NCBI RefSeq assembly: GCF_024703895.1 | Contig: NZ_CP087968.1 | Location: 2,666,001-2,730,000 of the forward strand | Length of the DNA: 64,000 nucleotides | From: Nocardioides sp. B-3 | GTDB lineage: Bacteria > Actinomycetota > Actinomycetes > Propionibacteriales > Nocardioidaceae | Direction: 5' to 3' | In this document: positions 58,738 to 64,000 of the stretch, piece by piece | How the letters are laid out: every line of letters starts with the position of its first letter | Position numbering within the stretch: the first letter of the stretch is position 1 | The notes under the pieces: model-generated | Told to the model about the DNA's origin: nothing | What the model saw: only the letters and a program-made list of their open reading frames with translations | Database searches by the model: none | Position numbers and translations under genes: made by a program

Positions 58738-60409
58738 TCAGAGGCCCGCGGCCACCTTGATGTCGCCCTTGATGGCGTCGAGGCGGCCGGCGGCGGCGAT
58801 CCGTGCGGCGTCGACGCCGTCCTCGGGGTCGACGCCGATGACGACCTCGAGGTAGCACTTCACCTTGGGCTCGGTGCCGCTCGGCCGGACGATCACCCGA
58901 GCGCCGTCGGCCAACGCGAACCGGAGCCCGTCGGTCGGCGGGAGGGCGTCGCTGCCCGGGGAGAGGTCGTCGATGCGCTCGACCGCCAGCCCGCCGAGAC
59001 TGGCGGGCGGCGTCTCGCGCAGCCGTTGCATGGTGGCCGGGATCTCGGCCGGGTCGTCGAAGCGCACGGAGAGCTGGTCCGTCGCGTGCAGGCCGTGCTC
59101 GGCCGCGATGTCGTCGAGGAGGTCGTTGAGCGTTCTGCCATCGGCCTTGGCGGCGGCGGCGATCTCGCACATCAGCAGCAACGCCGAGACGCCGTCCTTG
59201 TCCTTGACGTGGTCGGGATCGACGCAGTAGCCGAGCGCCTCCTCGTAGCCGAACGCGAGGCCCGGTGCTCGGCTGATCCACTTGAAACCGGTCAGCGTCT
59301 CCTCGTGCGGCTGGCCGGCGGCCTCCGCCATCTTGCCCAGCAGGCTCGAGGAGACGATCGAGTTGGCGTAGGTGCCCTCGTGCCCGAGGGCGAGCAGGTG
59401 GTGGCCGAGGAGTGCGCCGACCTCATCGCCCCGCAGCATCCGCCAGCCGTGGGGGCCGCCCGGCACGGCCACGGCGCACCGGTCGGCGTCGGGGTCGTTG
59501 GCGACCACGATGTCGGCCTTCTTCTCGGCCGCGAGCGCCATGGCGAGGTCCATCGCGCCGGGCTCCTCCGGGTTGGGGAACGCCACGGTCGGGAACTCGG
59601 GGTCCGGCTCCTCCTGCTGCGCGACCACGTGCGGTGCGCTGAAGCCGGCGGTCTCGAGGACTCGGATCACCGAGTCGCCGCCGACGCCGTGCAACGGCGT
59701 GTAGACGATGGTGAGGTCGCGCGGGCCGTCACCGGCGAGGCCGGCCACCCGGTCGAGGTAGCGGTCGACGATCTCCTCCTCGACGGTGATCCCGGCGCTG
59801 CCGCGTGGCACGTCGGCCATGGCCCCGACTGCCGCGATCCGCTCGGCGATCTCGATGTCGAACGGCGGCACGATCTGGCTGCCGTCGCCCGGGTAGACCT
59901 TGTAGCCGTTGTCCTGCGGCGGGTTGTGGCTCGCGGTCACCATCACCCCGGCCGCGCAGCCGAGCTCTCGGATCGCGAACGCGAGCAGCGGCGTGGGCAG
60001 CGGCCGCGGCATCACCAGCGCCTTGAACCCCGCACCGGTCATCACCTCGGCGGTGTCGCGAGCGAAGGCATCGCTGTTGTGGCGGGCGTCGAAGCCGATG
60101 ACGACGCTGCCGCCTGCGTGACCGGTGTCCTTGAGGTACGCCGCCAGCCCGGCCGCAGCACGGGTCACCACGATGCGGTTCATCCTGTTCGACCCCGCGC
60201 CCAGTGCGCCGCGCAGTCCCGCCGTACCGAACTCGAGGGTGCCCGCGAAGCGGTCGGCGAGATCCGCGTCGTCACCGCCGGCATCGACCGCCGCGATCGC
60301 CTGCTCCAGCTCGGCCTTCGTCTGCGGGTCCGGGTCCTCCGCGGCCCGGGCACGTGCGCGGGCCAGCAGGTCGGCGGCAGTCTTCTCGGCCGGGGGTGGT
60401 GTCGGTCAT
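58738..60409 (-). CDS. Phospho-sugar mutase (phosphoglucomutase/phosphomannomutase/phosphopentomutase-like)
   Basis: About 556 residues of the alpha-D-phosphohexomutase superfamily. LEFGTAGLRGALGAGSNRMN near the start; phosphoserine loop VMVTASHNPPQDNGYKVY; metal loop ANDPDADRCAVA; sugar loop GYEEALGYCVDPDH; phosphate-binding RPSGTEPKVKCYLEV. The length and LEFGTAGLRG motif fit the PGM2/PmmB branch, members of which act as phosphopentomutases. Next to deoC, deoA and PNP this is the likely ribose-1-P/deoxyribose-1-P mutase, since no DeoB is seen (inference). A frame change near 60393 lies close to the ATG at 60409. Confidence 0.92.
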
Positions 60410-60434
60410 GGGGTGACGCTATCTCCCGCTCGAC

Positions 60435-60440
60435 TAGCGT
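60435..60440 (+). promoter_or_regulatory. Candidate −10 box (TAGCGT) for the SRPBCC gene
   Basis: TAGCGT ends 6 nt before GTG 60447, consistent with a leaderless transcript. Confidence 0.45.
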
Positions 60441-60446
60441 GGCAGC

Positions 60447-60882
60447 GTGCGCGCCTTCCACTTCGAGTCGACGTGGGAGGTGGTCGCGCCACTGGCCGAC
60501 GTGCACGCCGTGCTGGTCGACCCGGAGCACTATCCCGACTGGTGGCCGCAGGTGCTGGCCGTGGCCAAGATCGACGACGAGACCGCCCGCGTGCTGTGCC
60601 GGTCGACGCTGCCCTACACGCTCGACCCGGTCCTCGGGGCCGTGCACCGTGAGCCGACGCTGCTGGAGACGACGATCTCCGGCGACCCGGCCGGGTCTGT
60701 TCGTTGGCGGCTCACGGCGATCCCCGGCGGCACCCGGCTCGACTACGAGCAGGAGGTCGACGTCACCGCGCGTCCCGGCCCTCCCGGCGCGCCCGCTCGG
60801 GCCGGTGCTGCGGTGGAACCACGACCGGATGATGGCCGGGTGCCGCGACGGGCTCGTGCGGGCGCTGGCCACGGAGCGGTGA
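60447..60882 (+). CDS. SRPBCC (START-like) family protein
   Basis: About 145 residues. [39 protein letters not shown] and [20 protein letters not shown] are typical of the helix-grip ligand-binding fold of polyketide cyclase/dehydrase-like proteins. The last part, [20 protein letters not shown], follows a frame change near 60788. Ligand unknown. GTG 60447. It is convergent with the aldo/keto reductase gene, stops 1 nt apart. Confidence 0.85.
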
Positions 60883-60883
60883 C

Positions 60884-61869
60884 TCAGGCGTCGATGCTCG
60901 ACATGTCGCCGTACCGCGCTCCGACCACGGCGTCGCGGGGGACGGCCGCATCCAGTCCGCGAGGTCGTCGGCGGTGAGGTCGACGTCGAGGGCGCCGACG
61001 TTCTCCTCGAGATACTTCACGCGCTTCGTGCCGGGGATCGGCACGACGTCGTCGCCCCCGGGCGAGCACCCACGCGAGCGCCAGCTGGCCGGGTGTGCAG
61101 TGCTTGTCCTCGGCGATCCGACGGACCTTGTCGACGAGCACGAGGTTGGCGTCGAGCGCCTCGCCGTTGAGCCGCGGGAAGTAGGCGCTGGTGCGGGAGT
61201 CGCCCGGCTCGAGGGTGCCCCGGGTGATCGCGCCGGTGAGGATGCCGCGGCCGAGCGGGGAGTAGGGCACGAGGCCGATCCCCAGCTCGCGGATGACGGG
61301 AAGGATCTCGTCCTCGAGGTCGCGGGTGAAGAGGGAGTATTCCGTCTGGAGCGCCGTGATCTGGTGGGTGGCGTTGGCCCGGCGGATCGTGTCGGCTGCC
61401 GCCTCGGACAGCCCGAGGTGGCGCACCTTGCCGGCCGCGACCAGCTCGCCCATGGCCCCCGACAGTCTCCTCGATCGGGACCGACCGGTCGACGCGGTGC
61501 TGGTAGTAGAGGTCGATGTGGTCGACGCCGAGGCGCTGGAGCGAGGCGTCGCAGGCGGACCGGACGTAGTCCGGACTGCCGTTGATGCCGACCCGGGTGC
61601 CGTCGGGATTGCGCTCGTTGCCGAACTTCGTCGCCAGCTGCACCTCGTCGCGCCGGCCGGCGATGGCCTTGCCGACGAGCCCCTCGTTGGTGAAGGGGCC
61701 GTACATGTCGGCGGTGTCGAGGAAGGTCACGCCGAGGTCGAGGGCACGGTGGATGGTGTCGATGCCCTGCTGCTCGTCGGCCGAGCCGTAGAACTCCGCT
61801 CATCCCCATGCAACCGAGGCCGAGCGCGGAGACGGTCAGGTCACGAAGCTGTCGCTGTGGTGTCGTCAT
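60884..61869 (-). CDS. Aldo/keto reductase
   Basis: About 328 residues, NADPH-dependent TIM-barrel oxidoreductase. The tetrad is visible: Asp and Tyr in [20 protein letters not shown], Lys in [13 protein letters not shown], His in [46 protein letters not shown] and [19 protein letters not shown] complete the barrel. Frame changes near 61795, 61458, 61060 and 60955. ATG 61869 is placed directly at the expected transcript start of a MerR-type promoter. It lies downstream of the merR gene on the same strand and overlaps its 3' end. Confidence 0.92.
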
Positions 61870-62258
61870 GCTTCGAGTCAACGCCTTGGAGCGCGCTCGA
61901 AGTCAAGCCCTCGTAGAGGTCGATCTTGTAGTCGATGGCGCCCGAGGTTGGAACGCACCTCGGCGAGCTGTCGCAGCACCCGCTCCCGGTGCGCCCTGAG
62001 CAGGTCGAGGCGTTCGGTCTCGTTGCCGCTGCCTGCGCGGACGAGGGCGGCGTACAGCTTCACGTCGCGGATCGGCATCCCCGTCGCGCGGAGCTTGGCG
62101 ATCAGCGTGATCCAGCTCAGGTCGGACTCGTCGTAGGCCCGATGTCCCGACGCGGACCGGCGGACCGGTGCGCGCATCAACCCGTCGCGCTCGTAGTAGC
62201 GCAGGGTGTGCGCCGTGAGTCCGGTCTGCTCGGCGGCCTCGGCGATGGTCAGGCTCAT
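61841..62258 (-). CDS. MerR family transcriptional regulator
   Basis: About 138 residues. Winged [23 protein letters not shown] then [20 protein letters not shown]. The dimerisation helix is followed, after a frame change near 61945, by [20 protein letters not shown], whose first part is typical of the MerR helix end; without the change the frame stops at 61878. No metal-binding Cys pair is evident, so the signal may be an organic compound or aldehyde (inference). Its own promoter and the one of the aldo/keto reductase have the same architecture. Confidence 0.88.
61876..61906 (-). promoter_or_regulatory. MerR-type promoter of the aldo/keto reductase gene
   Basis: On the minus strand −35 TTGACT (61906–61901), a 19-nt spacer holding the near-palindrome TCGAGCGCGCTCCAA, and −10-like TTGACT (61881–61876), 6 nt before ATG 61869. 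A 19-bp spacer with dyad symmetry is the hallmark of MerR-activated promoters. The −10 is a poor match. Confidence 0.6.
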
Positions 62259-62262
62259 GGCG

Positions 62263-63105
62263 TCAGTGTCCGCCTTCGAGTGCACTCGAAGTCAAGCCCT
62301 GGTTGCCGAGCGCGGGACGGTAGAACTCCTCGCCGGCGAACGGTCCGCCCACGTGCGCCGCCTCGGCGTCATCGACATCTCGTACGGCGACGTGGTCGGC
62401 GTACGCCTCGGCATCGTCGACGGGGTCGTAGCCGAGCCGGCGGCCGGGCTCGAGGTCCCACCAGGCGGGGGTGTTGTTGCTGATGCCGTAGAGCACCGCG
62501 AAACCGGGCGACGAGGCAGTGAGGGCCGCCTCGACCATCCGCACGCAGTCTTCGTGCGAGAGCCACGTGGACAGGGCGCGAGTGGTGCCGGGCTCGTCGA
62601 GGAACGACCCGATGCGACAGGCGATCGCGTCGATCGAGTGGCGGTCGGCATACAACCGCATCAGCGCCTCGGCAGCGACCTTGCCGACGCCGTAGAACGT
62701 GTCGGGTCGTGGGAGGGCGTCGTCGGAGATGACGCCCTCGGCCGTGGAGGCGCGCGGTGTGCGGCCGACGGCGTGGTTGGAGCTGGCGTAGACGAAGCGG
62801 CTGACCCGGTGCGCGACGCAGGCGTCGAGCAGGGCGGCCGTGGTGATCACGTGCGATGTCAGCGAGGTGGGCAGGTCGGCCTCGCCGGGGTGGCCCGCGA
62901 GGTGCACGACTGCGTCGAGACGCTCGTCGGCGAAGACCGCCTGCACCGCCCGGGCGTCGCTGCAGTCGGCGGTGTGCCGGGGCCCGGTGAACCCGTCGGG
63001 CTCGGGCACGAGGTCGAGGCCGACGACATCGTGACCCCGGTCGCCGAGCCCGAGGGTGACGACGCGGCCGATGGAGCCGGCCGCGCCGGTGACGAGGATG
63101 CGCAT
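62263..63105 (-). CDS. NAD-dependent epimerase/dehydratase (extended SDR)
   Basis: About 280 residues, frame intact. NAD motif MRILVTGAAGSIGRVV at the start; VVHLAGHPGEADLPTSL; active-site Ser region FVYASSNHAVG and Tyr-Lys in FYGVGKVAAEALMRLY. FYRPALGNQGL is the C-terminal end. Similar proteins include uronate dehydrogenase-type SDRs; the substrate here is not established. A TAGGCT box ends 7 nt before ATG 63105. The 3' end overlaps the merR promoter. Confidence 0.88.
   Translation of the reverse strand: MRILVTGAAGSIGRVVTLGLGDRGHDVVGLDLVPEPDGFTGPRHTADCSDARAVQAVFADERLDAVVHLAGHPGEADLPTSLTSHVITTAALLDACVAHRVSRFVYASSNHAVGRTPRASTAEGVISDDALPRPDTFYGVGKVAAEALMRLYADRHSIDAIACRIGSFLDEPGTTRALSTWLSHEDCVRMVEAALTASSPGFAVLYGISNNTPAWWDLEPGRRLGYDPVDDAEAYADHVAVRDVDDAEAAHVGGPFAGEEFYRPALGNQGLTSSALEGGH
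62265..62295 (-). promoter_or_regulatory. MerR-type promoter of the merR gene
   Basis: On the minus strand −35 TTGACT (62295–62290), a 19-nt spacer, and −10 GACACT (62270–62265), 6 nt before ATG 62258. The spacer overlaps a perfect 16-bp palindrome, TTCGAGTGCACTCGAA (62275–62290). It lies inside the 3' end of the epimerase gene. Confidence 0.7.
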
Positions 63106-63112
63106 GCGCGCC

Positions 63113-63118
63113 AGCCTA
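63113..63118 (-). promoter_or_regulatory. Candidate −10 box (TAGGCT) for the epimerase gene
   Basis: On the minus strand TAGGCT lies 7 nt before ATG 63105, consistent with a leaderless transcript. Confidence 0.45.
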
Positions 63119-63131
63119 GGAGACTCCCGGG

Positions 63132-63925
63132 TCAGATCCGCGGGACGATCTGGCCGAGCAGGTCGCCCATCCGGCTGGCTGCGGCCCTGCCGGCCTCGAG
63201 CACCTCTTCGTGGTTGAGGGGTTCGCCGGTGATGCCGGCGGCGAGGTTGGTGACCGGGCTGATGCCGAGCACCTCCATGCCCGCTTCGCGGGCGGCGATC
63301 GCCTCGAGCGTGGTGCTCATCCCGACGAGGTGCCCGCCGATGGCGCGAGCCATGCCGATCTCGGCGGGGGTCTCGTAGTGCGGCCCGGGGAACTGGACGT
63401 AGACGCCCTCGTCGAGCGTCGGGTCGATCTCCTTGCACAGGGCGCGCAGGCGGGGGAGTAGAGGTCGGTGAGGTCGACGAAGTTGGCGCCCTCGATCGGG
63501 CTGGTCGCCGTCAGGTTGATGTGGTCGGAGATCAGCACCGGCTGGCCGGGCTGGAAGGTCTCCTTGAGCCCGCCGCAGCCGTTGGTGAGCACGATGGTCG
63601 AGCAGCCCGCGGCCGCGGCGGTGCGGATCGGGTGCACGACGGCGGCGACGCCCTTGCCCTCGTAGAAGTGCGTGCGGCTCAGGAAGACCAGCACGTTCTT
63701 CTCACCGACCTTGATGCTGCGGATCTTGCCCGCGTGGCCGGCGACGCCGGCGGCGTGGAAGCCGGGCAGGTCGGTGGTGTCGATCTCCGCGGTGGGTGCG
63801 CCGAGCGCGTCGACGGCGGGCAGCCAGCCGGACCCGAGGACGAGGGCGACGTCGTGGCGGGTGACGCCGGTGAGCTGGGCGAGCGTCTTGGCCGCCTCGT
63901 GGGCGAGGATCTGGTGGTCGTTCAC
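63132..63925 (-). CDS. Purine-nucleoside phosphorylase, trimeric type
   Basis: About 264 residues. Phosphorolyses inosine, guanosine and their deoxy forms. Phosphate-binding [54 protein letters not shown] (in place of the common NAAGG); base-binding [20 protein letters not shown] and [21 protein letters not shown] frame change near 63455 (GCGGGGGAG) is needed. GTG 63925 has a TAGGCT box 7 nt upstream. It completes the salvage set with add, deoC and the mutase. Confidence 0.94.
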
Positions 63926-63932
63926 GGCGCAG

Positions 63933-63938
63933 AGCCTA
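63933..63938 (-). promoter_or_regulatory. Candidate −10 box (TAGGCT) for the phosphorylase gene
   Basis: On the minus strand TAGGCT lies 7 nt before GTG 63925. It overlaps the stop codon of the partial gene at the window end. Confidence 0.45.
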
Positions 63939-64000
63939 GTGCTGCCAGACCCGCCGTGGCCCCTTCTCCGGAGTGGCGACCTCGGCCGTCTGGTCCCAGA
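63936..64000 (-). CDS. 3' end of an unidentified gene, cut by the window edge
   Basis: A minus-strand frame entering from the window end reads WDQTAEVATPEKGPRRVWQH and stops at TAG (63938–63936). Twenty residues are too few to name a family. The stop position just before the phosphorylase promoter is plausible for a neighbouring gene. Confidence 0.4.
   Translation of the reverse strand, partial: WDQTAEVATPEKGPRRVWQH

Overview
The window is high-GC actinobacterial DNA. Its gene content and order resemble Nocardioides or a close member of the Nocardioidaceae. This rests on the neighbourhood sucCD – PerM-like DUF6350 – purN – purH, the folD–DUF3017 pair, monomeric NADP-isocitrate dehydrogenase, an SCO4848-like membrane protein, GTG/TTG starts and many leaderless-looking promoters. 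The family assignment is an inference; no rRNA or tRNA gene was seen. Most long genes need one to four frame changes to give a full-length protein. These include essential genes such as trpS, purH, mdh and sucCD, and many shifts lie in G or C runs. I read this as draft-sequence indel error, not gene decay. Such genes are listed as CDS over their full reconstructed extent, with approximate shift positions.

Layout. 1–1.6 kb: sucC (5' cut by the window edge) and sucD. 1.7–4.9 kb, minus strand: a tandem-domain lipoprotein and a sigma-like protein fused to a membrane-anchored extracellular domain. 5–11 kb: PerM-like protein, purN, a ZTP-type riboswitch, purH, an MFS protein, folD and DUF3017, tightly packed. 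11–16.5 kb: mdh, a lipoprotein, an aquaporin with a long low-complexity tail, and icd. 16.5–24.4 kb: mixed genes (DUF402, MFS, secreted lipase, trpS, 2'-5' RNA ligase-like, BrkB, SCO4848-like) and an AbiEi/DUF559-like gene bracketed by three copies of a palindromic repeat. 24.4–31.5 kb: two different succinate dehydrogenase operons transcribed away from each other. 31.5–35.2 kb: glycosyltransferase, MFS–cyclic-nucleotide-domain fusion, a His-rich secreted protein and a VOC protein. 35.2–40.1 kb: mutA–mutB–meaB. 40.1–64 kb: a large nucleoside-salvage district.

How the genes work together. TCA-cycle functions recur (sucCD, mdh, icd, two Sdh complexes). The methylmalonyl-CoA mutase operon feeds succinyl-CoA into that cycle. 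The second half can import nucleosides (BMP lipoprotein, double-NBD ATPase, two permeases), deaminate them (cdd, add), phosphorolyse them (deoA, PNP), probably interconvert pentose phosphates (phospho-sugar mutase) and cleave deoxyribose-5-phosphate (deoC). Two adjacent aldehyde-dehydrogenase-family genes could handle the acetaldehyde. Purine synthesis (purN, purH) and one-carbon supply (folD) sit together in the first part, with the ZTP riboswitch as the visible control point.

The most notable non-coding signals are these: the purH riboswitch, with two mutually exclusive pairings that include the ribosome-binding site; a MerR gene and an aldo/keto reductase gene with matching 19-bp-spacer promoters; a recurrent TANNNT box 6–7 nt before start codons; and the repeat family around the DUF559-like gene.
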